Of a DNA stretch of 64,000 bases, positions 30,140 through 38,994 are shown piece by piece (position 1 is the first letter of the stretch; every line of letters begins with the position of its first letter). Both the position numbers and the translations under genes were made by a program. Below the pieces are notes generated by a model. That model searched no databases, was not told where the DNA came from, and saw nothing but the letters and a program-made list of their open reading frames with translations. The stretch spans positions 142,631-206,630 of the forward strand of contig BRXU01000065.1 in NCBI GenBank assembly GCA_030267565.1, written 5' to 3'. Origin of the DNA: Pleodorina starrii. Taxonomy: Eukaryota > Chlorophyta > Chlorophyceae > Chlamydomonadales > Volvocaceae.

Positions 30140-31144
30140 TCACCCTGTCAGAAACCGGATCGTGCGAAGACCTGCCGGTAGGATGTAAGGTGGCAGCGAA
30201 AACGAATAGTGCCCGCAGTTCAGCTGTAGGGTGTCCACCCTCGCCCCGGCCTGGTTCAACTTGGTGATCAAAGGTTCTGCCAGATGGGGCAGCACTACAG
30301 TGTCTCTGGTCGCAACGACAATCAGAAGCTCCAGACCGGGCCGTGCCAACTGCTCTGTATAGTTTTCGAGATTCAGCGGACTCCACACTCTGTTGAGTTG
30401 CGTGGTGTCGATCTGGCCCTCCAGGCTGGCGCGAACGTGCTTCGTAGCATCTCCAGTCCAAACCATATCGGCCAGACTACCTGCGGTCAGAAAAAGCCCT
30501 GCCTTCCTAACAGCTCTGTCCGTAGCGGCAACAAGGCCAGCGATCCAAGACCCAAGGCTTATGCCCAAGACCGAAATATGCTCATAGCCCTCACGTTCCA
30601 GGATGCGTATCAGCTTCCGCCCATCCGATACGGCTTGTTGAACCGACTGTAGTGTCCGGCCCAAATTAGAGCTGATCATATAATCCGCATATGACGATTC
30701 CGACCGGGACCGTTCAAAGTGATACGGCATAGCAATCTGGACTACCGTAATTCCCCGCCTCGATAGGAATGCAGCGATCTGCTTATATCTCGATCTCGCA
30801 TTCCAATGATGAAAAACAATAAGGGCGCGTTTTTTGGTAATGCTGTCAGTTACTTTGGCTTGAATACGGTCGTTCTCCGCAATGCCCGTTTTAATATCAG
30901 ACTGATACTCGATCCAGCCATCTTTCCATGTATAGTTGAAATTAGACTTCGCGGGTTCTTCAAAAAATGAATCATCAGCGACAGCTCGCTCAACCAAACG
31001 TATGAAATCAGCAATGCCAATATTTTCACTTTCCGGTATAGGAAACGCAAGATGCGCGTCCAGACTGAACACAGTTTGGCACTTTAAGGCGTTTCCACGC
31101 TGCGCCCGTTTATCATCCCAACGATCCAGCCAGCTATGATACAT
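30140..31144 (-). CDS. rcgR: RcgR-like alpha/beta hydrolase (putative quorum lactone hydrolase)
   Basis: About 334 residues. Alpha/beta hydrolase features: I-V-F-H-H-W-N-A-R (oxyanion region), nucleophile elbow in V-L-G-I-S-L-G-S-W (G-x-S-x-G), acid in A-T-R-D-T-V-V-L, catalytic His in L-N-C-G-H-Y-S-F. The ATG at 31144 has AAAGG and overlaps the upstream gene stop by 11 bases, so the two are coupled. From memory, RcgR beside RcgA on rhizobial plasmids affects conjugation and is described as a putative lactone hydrolase. Whether this copy acts on acyl-homoserine lactones is not shown. Confidence 0.6.
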   Translation of the reverse strand: MYHSWLDRWDDKRAQRGNALKCQTVFSLDAHLAFPIPESENIGIADFIRLVERAVADDSFFEEPAKSNFNYTWKDGWIEYQSDIKTGIAENDRIQAKVTDSITKKRALIVFHHWNARSRYKQIAAFLSRRGITVVQIAMPYHFERSRSESSYADYMISSNLGRTLQSVQQAVSDGRKLIRILEREGYEHISVLGISLGSWIAGLVAATDRAVRKAGLFLTAGSLADMVWTGDATKHVRASLEGQIDTTQLNRVWSPLNLENYTEQLARPGLELLIVVATRDTVVLPHLAEPLITKLNQAGARVDTLQLNCGHYSFSLPPYILPAGLRTIRFLTG

Positions 31145-32762
31145 CAACGCGCCTTTCCACATTGCCATACCGGGATCCAAACCATGGATCAAAGAGGCCA
31201 TAGGCCGCGAGAAGTATGGAAAGACCTAGAATGATTGAAAAGCCATTGACCATCCCGATAGCCGTATAGGCTATGACCAAAGACAGGACACAACCTGCCA
31301 TTTTTACACGGGCATTTCCAGACTGCCGGACAAGCCCCACTTGGGAAAGTGCATAAGCGAACGTAAATACTGTTATTATGACAATAAGCAAACTTGTATA
31401 TTGGTTAGGAGTGCTGAATTCTTTGTGGCTACGAATAGTGTCGCTCCCAACCGTTACAGCGTAAAAGTCATTCACGAGCCAGCTTATGAGATTACTACTG
31501 TCCGTAACCAAGTAAACAGACTGGAGCTTCATGCAGATTGCAATTAAGATGCCTAATATAGCACACCTGAAAACACCTTTGGAAAGTTTTTCGCTGACCT
31601 TCAAGATAGCATCTGACGGGTTGTCATCGACAATCCTCTCTGACTTACGTTTAATGTCCCTATAGTCATATGCCAATGTGTAAAGTAAAATAAGCCCCAC
31701 TAAGAAAAGATAGAAGCAGAGACACATATACAGGTAAGCAATTCCGGTAAAGAATGCCTGGGCCATTACGGACGTCAGCTCAGGGCGTATGATGCCAATT
31801 GACCCCCAATCAATCGCATAATCGCGACTACCATCAATAAGGGGCAATAAGCGAACACTGACCCACTGGAAAATACCCGCAAATCCTATGCAGACGAGAA
31901 ACACTGACCAGTAGGTAAGCTGCGAAGCCTCAACCTTTTTCAACCATCCATTATTACCCTCTGAACTACCGCTTGCTGCAACAAGCAGGGCTCGCCCCTC
32001 ATTTTTCCAGAAGGCTATTACCTCATGGCAAAAGCCGAGAAAGAGAGGCAAGAACACCATGAAAAGAAGAGTCCAGTTTGGAGCCCAAAAAAAGCCTACT
32101 TGCTTCAATGGTCCATTGTTTTCCGCGTAGGTGATACTATGGACACCCAGAAAGACAGACATAAACCCTAGCACCGCCGCGCCGGCAAAGACTGATACCG
32201 GCAGGTCTAGGAACGATCCCCCACCAAAGATAGCCTCGGATGTTAGGGCCAGACTAAAGCGTCTTTTTGGCTGAGTATAATCATGAAGATCGTCGTCGGC
32301 ATCAATCACGATCCCGTCGCCAACTTCGACTGCTATTTCTTCTAGGTTGCTTGCCTCAGAGGCGCTGCTGACCAAAGACTTCTGCCGCTCACGTCTCCGG
32401 GCAACCAGCTGCCTTTGCGATGCACTCAATTCAGCTTGCCAGGCGCTTGTCGCCTTGGGGTCGTCGCAGCCAAAGATCCGCGCAAGCCATCGAATGTTCT
32501 CTGGACTGATGCCTTTGTCGTTGTCTTGGAACCAGAGCTGGACAGTGCGTAGCTCTATCCCAGCCCGGTTTGCGTCTATCAATGAGATCGCATCCGCGAG
32601 AAGGTCTGCCGTCCAAGGGCCTTTTGGAAATCCGTTTTCGTCAACCGGTCGCCCGGCTCCTGCCGCCGCGAGGTTCTTGAAAAGCACCTTGAAATCTCTG
32701 CCACCAGCATCAGGCTGAACGAAAAACTTTCCATTTTTTATCAGCACGTTGAAGGGTTTCAT
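31134..32762 (-). CDS. rcgA: RcgA-like multi-span membrane protein
   Basis: 542 residues. A cytosolic N-terminus of about 170 residues resembles an XRE-like operator-binding fold (A-G-I-E-L-R-T-V-Q-L-W-F-Q-D-N-D-K-G-I-S-P-E-N-I-R-W-L-A). It is followed by roughly ten membrane segments (V-S-V-F-A-G-A-A-V-L-G-F-M-S-V-F-L-G; L-L-F-M-V-F-L-P-L-F-L-G-F; F-S-I-I-L-G-L-S-I-L-L-A-A). Annotated relatives are called RcgA family putative transporters. It is more AT-rich than the virB genes, so possibly acquired separately. It could couple a membrane or cell-density signal to DNA binding; that is inference. Confidence 0.6.
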   Translation of the reverse strand: MKPFNVLIKNGKFFVQPDAGGRDFKVLFKNLAAAGAGRPVDENGFPKGPWTADLLADAISLIDANRAGIELRTVQLWFQDNDKGISPENIRWLARIFGCDDPKATSAWQAELSASQRQLVARRRERQKSLVSSASEASNLEEIAVEVGDGIVIDADDDLHDYTQPKRRFSLALTSEAIFGGGSFLDLPVSVFAGAAVLGFMSVFLGVHSITYAENNGPLKQVGFFWAPNWTLLFMVFLPLFLGFCHEVIAFWKNEGRALLVAASGSSEGNNGWLKKVEASQLTYWSVFLVCIGFAGIFQWVSVRLLPLIDGSRDYAIDWGSIGIIRPELTSVMAQAFFTGIAYLYMCLCFYLFLVGLILLYTLAYDYRDIKRKSERIVDDNPSDAILKVSEKLSKGVFRCAILGILIAICMKLQSVYLVTDSSNLISWLVNDFYAVTVGSDTIRSHKEFSTPNQYTSLLIVIITVFTFAYALSQVGLVRQSGNARVKMAGCVLSLVIAYTAIGMVNGFSIILGLSILLAAYGLFDPWFGSRYGNVERRVDVS

Positions 32763-32900
32763 TTCGTTCTGTTTCGCTCAATTTCGTATCGTGCCGTGAT
32801 CAGGCCGGGGACCATAGTTCATTAACCAGAAATGAACAAATCGCCGGTGGATGGAACGCGCTGCGTTGCCGCACACCGCGCCGCCCCTGGGAGTAGTGAT

Positions 32901-33101
32901 ATGGGTATTCAAGGCAGCAAAATCGTGTCCGTCGATGACGATACGACTGGATCGCTCAACGAGAGAGAGCAGGCTCATCCGATCAAGCGCGTCTTGGATC
33001 AGGGATCGCGGGAAGTCGTCGGTTGGCTCTACAAGTGGAACACTGGGCATGTCGCCATCATGTGGAAGGGCGAGAGGTGCGAAAACGTGATCTACGAATG
33101 A
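32901..33101 (+). CDS. Small hypothetical protein (66 aa)
   Basis: MGIQGSKIVSVDDDTTGSLN start, then V-V-G-W-L-Y-K-W-N-T-G-H-V-A-I-M-W, a compact beta-rich protein. The ATG at 32901 has GGGAG eight bases upstream; the frame opens earlier at 32832 but without an RBS. Divergent from rcgA and followed by a hairpin at 33159, so it is probably its own unit, perhaps a regulator of the conjugation region. Confidence 0.6.
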   Translation: MGIQGSKIVSVDDDTTGSLNEREQAHPIKRVLDQGSREVVGWLYKWNTGHVAIMWKGERCENVIYE

Positions 33102-33158
33102 ACACTGTGCAAACTGCACATTGCTCATAGCGCCCTATAGCCCCGGCCCCGTGCATTA

Positions 33159-33178
33159 GGGCGGCCTTCGGGCCGCCC
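33159..33178 (+). terminator. Hairpin terminator
   Basis: GGGCGGCC-TTCG-GGCCGCCC, a stable UUCG-type tetraloop stem, followed by TGCTTATTTGT. It ends the small gene at 33101. Confidence 0.75.
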
Positions 33179-33537
33179 TGCTTATTTGTCACGCAAGACA
33201 CCCATCGCGGTCGAGGCCCATCATCAGCTCTGCCCGCCATGCTTCTTGTGAGGCGTCGCTTGGAAAGCCCATGCAAGACGCAGCAGCAAATCCCGGCATT
33301 GCGGCAAAGGCATTCTGCCGCGGGCGGAAGACAATCCTGCACGCAACACTCCCCCCAGCCAGCACAAGCCGCACCCTCCGAAGTCGCTTTAATTTCATTG
33401 GTCAGCGCCCTACTGATGGCTGCGCAGGAAAAAAGTAGCGTTCAGCAATCCTATAGGGTTGCTGTCAATATTATAATGTCGTAGAACTGGGCTACCCGAG
33501 AAGGGTGCCTGGTCCTACCAGTTGGAGGACCACAGGC
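33179..33537. other. Leader of the virB operon
   Basis: No gene. From 33420 on it carries the promoter-like TATAAT (33472) and the palindrome described separately. Confidence 0.6.
33444..33477 (+). promoter_or_regulatory. Candidate virB promoter and operator
   Basis: A 22-bp near-perfect palindrome (CAGCAATCCTATAGG then GTTGCTG, one mismatched pair) at 33444-33465, six bases upstream of TATAAT at 33472-33477. A repressor or activator dimer here would sit in the -35 region of the promoter for the whole operon. Confidence 0.5.
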
Positions 33538-33909
33538 GTGGAAGAAATAGAGTTAGAAAAAGAAACGCCGAATGTGGTTACAGAACCCAGATTCAGAAAG
33601 CTCGTTGCTAGCGGCTATCTCGCTGAGGTCGTTTGCCAAGCGGCGGCCTACCGCAAAGCATCCGTCTGGTATGGCGAATGGATCGTTCGCGTCGTTAATT
33701 CAGAAGGGACTTTTGAAAAACTCCTCGTCACGACACCACGAAAGGTCGATGATATGGACGAAATTAAAGTCAGGGTTTTCAGGACAATTAACGGCCTTAC
33801 TTCCTTCATGCACGAAGCCGGATTCAGGCACGTGGATGTTCCGCTGTTTGATGACGAGCGGACGGTCCATTCAACGTCAACAAAACCAGAAGATAAGAAA
33901 AAGAGCTAG
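33538..33909 (+). CDS. Hypothetical protein, first gene of the virB operon
   Basis: 123 residues from a GTG at 33538 with GGAGG nine bases upstream; the earlier in-frame start lacks a site. Unrecognised, with a central [11 protein letters not shown] and later [13 protein letters not shown]. No signal peptide. Its place before virB1 suggests a regulator or accessory of the secretion system. Confidence 0.6.
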   Translation: MEEIELEKETPNVVTEPRFRKLVASGYLAEVVCQAAAYRKASVWYGEWIVRVVNSEGTFEKLLVTTPRKVDDMDEIKVRVFRTINGLTSFMHEAGFRHVDVPLFDDERTVHSTSTKPEDKKKS

Positions 33910-33937
33910 GTCTTCACTATCCTCCTTTTCTCCGGCA

Positions 33938-34618
33938 ATGGCTGGCTGCCTGATAGGGCTTCTTCCGCTCAATCCAAGCCACTCCTTTGCAAATGGCATG
34001 GTTCTCGTGCCCGGCTCCGATGGAGCCTTTCAATTCAGAGAACAAAGCAACGGCTTCGCTCGCCATTTCGGATCAGGCGGGCAGCCGATAATTCCAGAGG
34101 CTGAACGCCCGGCCTCCCCTTCCCAAGACTCCATGTCGTTTCTTGCAGAACCGGAAAGCGGTTTTGTCGCGCCGCGTGCAGTTTCCGGAAGCGAAGAAAT
34201 CCTCACCGCAATTGATCAAACCGCAATGCGCTACGGCGGTCACGTCGCCCTGCGCAAAGCCGGAATGTCAGTCATGGAATGGCGGCATTTCTACCGTGCC
34301 AATATTGAAATCGAGAGTGCTTACAACCCTCGGGCGCGGAGCCATGTCGGGGCTATCGGCCTCGGCCAGCTGATGCCAGCCACCGCCGCAACGCTCGGCG
34401 TGAACCCCCATGATATGCACCAGAACCTCGATGGTTCTGCACGATACCTGCTCCTTCTTCTCGATCGGTTCGGATCGAAGGAGCTGGCACTGGCTGGCTA
34501 TAACGCTGGCCCCGAAGCTGTCGCGCGCCACGGGGGCATTCCGCCCTACCGCGAAACCCAAGGTCACGTCCGCAAGGTGATGGCCGTCTTTACCCGATTG
34601 AACGGAGATACCTTATGA
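33938..34618 (+). CDS. virB1: VirB1-like lytic transglycosylase
   Basis: About 226 residues with an N-terminal secretion signal ([20 protein letters not shown]; a non-ATG start further up is possible). The SLT domain covers about residues 115-215: catalytic Glu in [24 protein letters not shown], and G-Y-N-A-G-P-E-A-V. It opens murein locally for assembly of the channel. Overlaps virB2 by ATGA. Confidence 0.85.
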   Translation: MAGCLIGLLPLNPSHSFANGMVLVPGSDGAFQFREQSNGFARHFGSGGQPIIPEAERPASPSQDSMSFLAEPESGFVAPRAVSGSEEILTAIDQTAMRYGGHVALRKAGMSVMEWRHFYRANIEIESAYNPRARSHVGAIGLGQLMPATAATLGVNPHDMHQNLDGSARYLLLLLDRFGSKELALAGYNAGPEAVARHGGIPPYRETQGHVRKVMAVFTRLNGDTL

Positions 34619-34935
34619 CCAAATCACTGCCGGTTTCGGCACTCAACCTGCTGCTCTTTGCCCTGCTGGCTGTCGGCCTTTTCATGCTGATGACCGAACC
34701 TGCCATGGCCCAGGGGCAGATCAACCTCAGCCCGATCACGAGCATTCTGACCGGCATCGCCACCACCCTGACCGGGCCGCTTGGCCGGGCCATGGCAACG
34801 CTGGCCGTGATCGGCATCGGTGTGGCCTGGCTGATGGGCTACGTCGATTTCCGCACTGTCGTCTATGTCGTCGCGGGCATCGCCATCGTCGCCGGCGCCA
34901 GCGTCATCGTGAACTCGATGTGGGGCGCTCAGTAA
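34615..34935 (+). CDS. virB2: VirB2 pilin
   Basis: 106 residues. Long signal (cleavage near A-M-A-Q), then two hydrophobic helices ([30 protein letters not shown]) joined by a short loop, the usual TrbC/VirB2 arrangement. It makes the conjugative pilus. Confidence 0.9.
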   Translation: MTKSLPVSALNLLLFALLAVGLFMLMTEPAMAQGQINLSPITSILTGIATTLTGPLGRAMATLAVIGIGVAWLMGYVDFRTVVYVVAGIAIVAGASVIVNSMWGAQ

Positions 34936-34940
34936 TCGCC

Positions 34941-35219
34941 ATGGTCAAACGGTCCCCCCTGTTCCTCGGCCTCATTCGCCCGGCCCGCGTCCTGGGTCTT
35001 CCGATGTTCTATGCCGTGATCTGGATGGTGGGGTCCGTCATGGCCTTTGTGTGGGTCCAGAGTTTCTGGACCCTCATATTCACGGCCCTGTCCTATCCGG
35101 CCTTCTGGATCGCCGCCGAATGGGACCCGCATTTCTTCGATGTGGTCACGGTCGTGAGCAAGAAAACCCGCCGAACCAAAAACCGCGACCAATGGGGTGC
35201 TGACAGCTATGAACCGTAA
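34941..35219 (+). CDS. virB3: VirB3 inner-membrane protein
   Basis: 92 residues with L-F-L-G-L-I-R-P-A-R-V-L-G-L-P near the start and two adjacent membrane spans. Start at 34941, five bases after the virB2 stop; an earlier ATG at 34920 would overlap virB2. It associates with VirB4. Confidence 0.88.
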   Translation: MVKRSPLFLGLIRPARVLGLPMFYAVIWMVGSVMAFVWVQSFWTLIFTALSYPAFWIAAEWDPHFFDVVTVVSKKTRRTKNRDQWGADSYEP

Positions 35220-37587
35220 TCTTCGGATCGGGCCTGCCGCCCTCGATGCCCTGCCCGCATGGGCCAGCCGGGAACAATCGGTGGCTTCGATGCTGCCCTA
35301 CGTCTCGCTGATCGACGACCTGACCATCCGCACCAGGGGCAATGAGCTGTTCCAGTGTATCCGCGTCTCCGGGCTGAACAGCCTGACGGTGGCTGACGAA
35401 AAGCTGGACCGGATGAAGGACATCTTCGCCAGCATCATCGCCCAGACCGGCGACAAGTTTGCCTATACCGTCCACAAGGTATCGCGCCGCATCGACACGA
35501 CCCTTCCGCCCGTCGCGGGCGACGGGCTTGCGTCCCAGATCGACCGGCGTTGGCAGGCCCATATGAGCCGCGCCAACCTGCGCGAACACACCATCACCAT
35601 CACCGTCATCAAGCGTCCTGACGTGCTGTCGAAGATCCCGTTCACGCAGCGACAGTCTCAGGAAGCTCTGGCCCAGCAGATCGACGGCCGCGTGGCCCAG
35701 CTGCAAGAGGTCGTGGAATTTCTCTGCTCGGCTTTGTCAGGCATGAACCCGCAAGTGCTGACCGCATCCAGCGGTCAACTGCTCGGCTTTCTGGAAAGCA
35801 TCAATACCGGGATCGAGGTTCCGACCTTCCACACATTGCTGGACCGGACCATTGCGGAAACCGTCAGCAACACGCGCGTCACCTTCAAGGGCGACAAGAT
35901 ATACCTGACCGGGGGCAGCCTGCCGGATCGGGTGGGCATGATCTACTCGATCAAGGAGTTTCCGCGCGAGTCCTTCGTGACCATGTTCGATGAACTGGAC
36001 CTGCCCGTCGATATGGTGGTGTCGAACTACTACGTTCCGGTCAACAGCGGCATCATGGAAGAGCGGATCGCGCGGGAACTGCGCCGCCGCGCCGCGATCA
36101 ACGACAAGGCCGCCAACCTGATCGAGGCCGTGCAACAGGCGCAAAACCGTCTGGCATCCGGTGAGATTTCCTTCGGACAGCATCAGATGGCGGTCGCCGT
36201 CTATGCCGACACTGAGGAGGAGCTGGCAAAAGTCAGCTCGATGATCCGCAACATCGCCGTAGGCGCGGGCGTCAAGATGGTCGCGCAGGGCTATACGTCC
36301 CGCACCGTCTATTTCGGCCAGCATCCCTGCAACCGTGCCTTCCGCATCCGCGAAGGTGTGATCACCAATGAGCAGTTTGCCGACTTCGCGGCGCTGCATC
36401 GCGCGGCAATGGGCAAGAGCGGTGAGAATGTCCCTTGGGGCACGCCGATCACGTGGTTTCCGACGATTTCACGCAGCGCCTACCGCTTCAATTTCCATGA
36501 GGAAGGCGATCCGAAAAAGGAACCGAGCAACGGTCACACGCTGGTTCTTGGCCGCATGGGGTCGGGCAAATCCGTGCAGGCGGCATTCCTGGCCGCACAA
36601 GCCCAACGTGTCGGTGCGCGGGTCTTTGTCTTCGACTATCGCCGGGGCATGGAAATGGCCGTGCGCGCCTTGGGCGGCCGGTATTCCGAACTGAAGGCTG
36701 GCGAACGCACGGGCCTCAATCCTCTCTGGATCGAAACGGACACGTCCGGACAGGAATGGCTGAGCGACTGGCTCATTCACCTGATGGAAACCGGCCATAG
36801 CCAGCTCCAGCCGGAACAGTCCCGCGCGGTGCGCGATGCCGTGCGCCAGAACGCCGAGGCGCGAAACCCCAACCTGCGGACCTGGACGCAGTTTGCGCAG
36901 CTGGTCGGGGCCACCCATGACGGGGGCGCGCTGGCGGATCGACTGAACGAGTGGACCGAGGGAAACCGCTTCGGCTGGATCTTCGGGCGTGAGGTCGAGG
37001 ACACCTTCTCGCTGGACGGCCAGTTTGTCGGCTTCGACCTGACCGACATTCTGGACAGCGAAAATCAAAAGGCCCGCATGGCGGTCCTGTCCTACATCTT
37101 CCGGCGCATCGAACGGCAGATCGAGGACAAGCGCCCCACGATCATCATCATTGATGAAGCGTGGAAGGCGCTGGACAACAGCTACTTTGCGGGCCGGATC
37201 GAAAACTGGCTGGTCACGGCGCGCAAGCAGAACACGGTCGTCGTGATGATGACGCAGTTTGCGCATCAGCTCCAAGCCTCCGCGCATGGCCGGACCCTGA
37301 TGCAGGCGCTGCCCACGAAGATGCTGCTGCCGAACAAGGACGCCAGTGCCGAGGACTATACCGGGCTGCCGCTGAACCAGAAAGAGCTGGAAATCCTCAT
37401 GGGCGTGAATCCCGGTTCGCGGATCGCCCTGCTGCGGTCGGATGACGGCTCGCATGTCATCGACACCGATCTTTCGGCCCTTGGCCCGCTCCTGACCATC
37501 CTCGGCGGCATGAAAGCCGGTGAGGCGCTGGTCGGCGCGGACTACCGGACCCGTCCTGATTTTTGGAAAGGATTTGAGAATGCGTAA
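35209..37587 (+). CDS. virB4: VirB4 ATPase
   Basis: 792 residues. CagE/VirB4 N-terminal domain, then the ATPase: Walker A in L-G-R-M-G-S-G-K-S-V-Q near residue 450 and Walker B in T-I-I-I-I-D-E-A-W-K-A-L near residue 650. It powers pilus assembly and substrate transfer at the inner membrane. Overlaps virB3 by 11 bases. Complete for the family. Confidence 0.95.
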   Translation: MNRNLRIGPAALDALPAWASREQSVASMLPYVSLIDDLTIRTRGNELFQCIRVSGLNSLTVADEKLDRMKDIFASIIAQTGDKFAYTVHKVSRRIDTTLPPVAGDGLASQIDRRWQAHMSRANLREHTITITVIKRPDVLSKIPFTQRQSQEALAQQIDGRVAQLQEVVEFLCSALSGMNPQVLTASSGQLLGFLESINTGIEVPTFHTLLDRTIAETVSNTRVTFKGDKIYLTGGSLPDRVGMIYSIKEFPRESFVTMFDELDLPVDMVVSNYYVPVNSGIMEERIARELRRRAAINDKAANLIEAVQQAQNRLASGEISFGQHQMAVAVYADTEEELAKVSSMIRNIAVGAGVKMVAQGYTSRTVYFGQHPCNRAFRIREGVITNEQFADFAALHRAAMGKSGENVPWGTPITWFPTISRSAYRFNFHEEGDPKKEPSNGHTLVLGRMGSGKSVQAAFLAAQAQRVGARVFVFDYRRGMEMAVRALGGRYSELKAGERTGLNPLWIETDTSGQEWLSDWLIHLMETGHSQLQPEQSRAVRDAVRQNAEARNPNLRTWTQFAQLVGATHDGGALADRLNEWTEGNRFGWIFGREVEDTFSLDGQFVGFDLTDILDSENQKARMAVLSYIFRRIERQIEDKRPTIIIIDEAWKALDNSYFAGRIENWLVTARKQNTVVVMMTQFAHQLQASAHGRTLMQALPTKMLLPNKDASAEDYTGLPLNQKELEILMGVNPGSRIALLRSDDGSHVIDTDLSALGPLLTILGGMKAGEALVGADYRTRPDFWKGFENA

Positions 37588-37804
37588 GCATGCCCTTTGC
37601 GCCGTTTTGGCGTCCTTGGCCCTGTCTGCCTGCGCTGGCACCCAATCAAAGCCGGTCAGCAGCAAGTGCTTCAATGCGCGGGGCGACCTGACCTGCGATC
37701 TTCGACCCTTGGAAGAACTGTGGGGCGAGGCGCGACAGGACGCCGTGCGCCAGGTGGGCGTGTATGAGGGCGCGGTCGAGGATGGTCCCTATGCGCAACG
37801 GTGA
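37580..37804 (+). CDS. Lipoprotein, VirB7-like or entry-exclusion candidate
   Basis: 74 residues: signal followed by lipobox L-S-A-C, then a polar mature part with C-F-N-A-R-G-D-L-T-C. GGAAAGG precedes the ATG. VirB7 lipoproteins stabilise VirB9 in the outer-membrane ring and are usually this small; entry-exclusion proteins of other systems look similar. Overlaps both neighbours, so it is expressed with them. Confidence 0.6.
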   Translation: MRKHALCAVLASLALSACAGTQSKPVSSKCFNARGDLTCDLRPLEELWGEARQDAVRQVGVYEGAVEDGPYAQR

Positions 37805-38993
37805 TCCTGGCTCCATGCCCGCAAAAGGCCCGCGCGAGACGTCAAGGATCGAGCAAGGGACTGCGGGCAGCTTGGCGGTGGCTCTAGCAGCCCCTGTTCT
37901 TGCCCTGATGCTGTCCAGCACGGCGATGGCGCAGGGTGTGCCGGTTGTCGATCCGGCCAAGAATGCCCGCGAGGCGGAAATCACCCTGCGGCTTGAAGCG
38001 GACCTCGTTCGGCAACGGCAGAAGGCCGAGGAAGGCCGTAAGCGTGTCGAAGCCGAACGGGAGCAGGTCGAGGCGCTGGAGGCCGTCACCCAAGGAATGA
38101 CCCTGCCCGATAATGGGGCCGGGGCTGAGGAAACGGTTCGGGGCCTTGAGGAAGGCTTTGCGCCCTCTGCGGAAGTCTATGCCACCGACAACAGCGCCGC
38201 TGCGGACCGGCTGTTCAGCGGCGAGCGTGAGAACATCGAACAGATCATCATCCGGGCGGCGCAGGACACGCACCACATGCAGCGTGCCGGGTTGTCGCTG
38301 ATCCAGTGGCGGTGCTGGTTGCAGGCTCTTATCTGGCAGGAAAGCCGGTTCAACCCTCATGCTCAATCGCCTGCGGGGGCTTATGGCCTCACTCAGATCA
38401 TGTGGGAAACTGCTGGCGATTTGGGGATTCAATCAACCTACAAGTCAGACGCCTACGTGCAGGCCGAGGGCGGCGCGCGCTATTTGGCACAGCGGCTGAA
38501 CGAGTTTGACGGCGACATGACCCTGGCACTCGCCGCCTATAATGCCGGGGCGGGTAATGTTCGCAGATATGGCGGCGTGCCGCCTTTTACGGAAACCCAG
38601 AACTACGTCCAGATCATCCCGACCAAATATCGGGAATACATGGCGGCGCTTGGCGCGGCCGACCAGATCGGCAGCATCGAGGCCAGCTACATGGCGAATG
38701 CCGACCGGGCGATGATCGGCGGGGCCACGGCGGAATATGCTGATGAAGCCGGGCAGGACATGGGGTTGGCGATGGCCCGTCTTGAAGAAGCCATGTCCCG
38801 TCTTGGGGATACCACCAATGCAGCAGAGGCGATGGCTCTGAACAGCTATGTGCGCGCCGAATTTGTGCGCCTTCTGGTCATCAGGACGCGCCTCGTCGCC
38901 ACACGCTCCAAGCCGATGACGGCAGAGCAGATCGCGGCTGCCTCTGCCTTTGCGCAGGAACGCGCATTCTTGAATTTTGAAGGGGGATTGTAA
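37791..38993 (+). CDS. Second lytic transglycosylase with VirB5-like N-terminus
   Basis: 400 residues. Signal ending in A-M-A-Q, then G-V-P-V-V-D and a charged coiled coil (LRLEADLVRQRQKAEEGRKR). An SLT domain occupies about residues 165-290 (Q-A-L-I-W-Q-E-S-R-F-N-P with catalytic Glu, A-Y-G-L-T-Q-I-M-W, A-A-Y-N-A-G-A-G-N-V). A long helical tail follows. The Q-G-V-P-x-V-D start matches that of the VirB5 gene just downstream, so it looks like a transglycosylase grafted onto a VirB5-like front. Confidence 0.85.
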   Translation: MRNGDPGSMPAKGPRETSRIEQGTAGSLAVALAAPVLALMLSSTAMAQGVPVVDPAKNAREAEITLRLEADLVRQRQKAEEGRKRVEAEREQVEALEAVTQGMTLPDNGAGAEETVRGLEEGFAPSAEVYATDNSAAADRLFSGERENIEQIIIRAAQDTHHMQRAGLSLIQWRCWLQALIWQESRFNPHAQSPAGAYGLTQIMWETAGDLGIQSTYKSDAYVQAEGGARYLAQRLNEFDGDMTLALAAYNAGAGNVRRYGGVPPFTETQNYVQIIPTKYREYMAALGAADQIGSIEASYMANADRAMIGGATAEYADEAGQDMGLAMARLEEAMSRLGDTTNAAEAMALNSYVRAEFVRLLVIRTRLVATRSKPMTAEQIAAASAFAQERAFLNFEGGL

Positions 38994-38994
38994 G

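Noticed and set aside
36469..37674. 401-codon minus-strand frame opposite virB4
   Set aside because: Lies entirely antisense to conserved VirB4 motifs; no RBS and no protein-like pattern.
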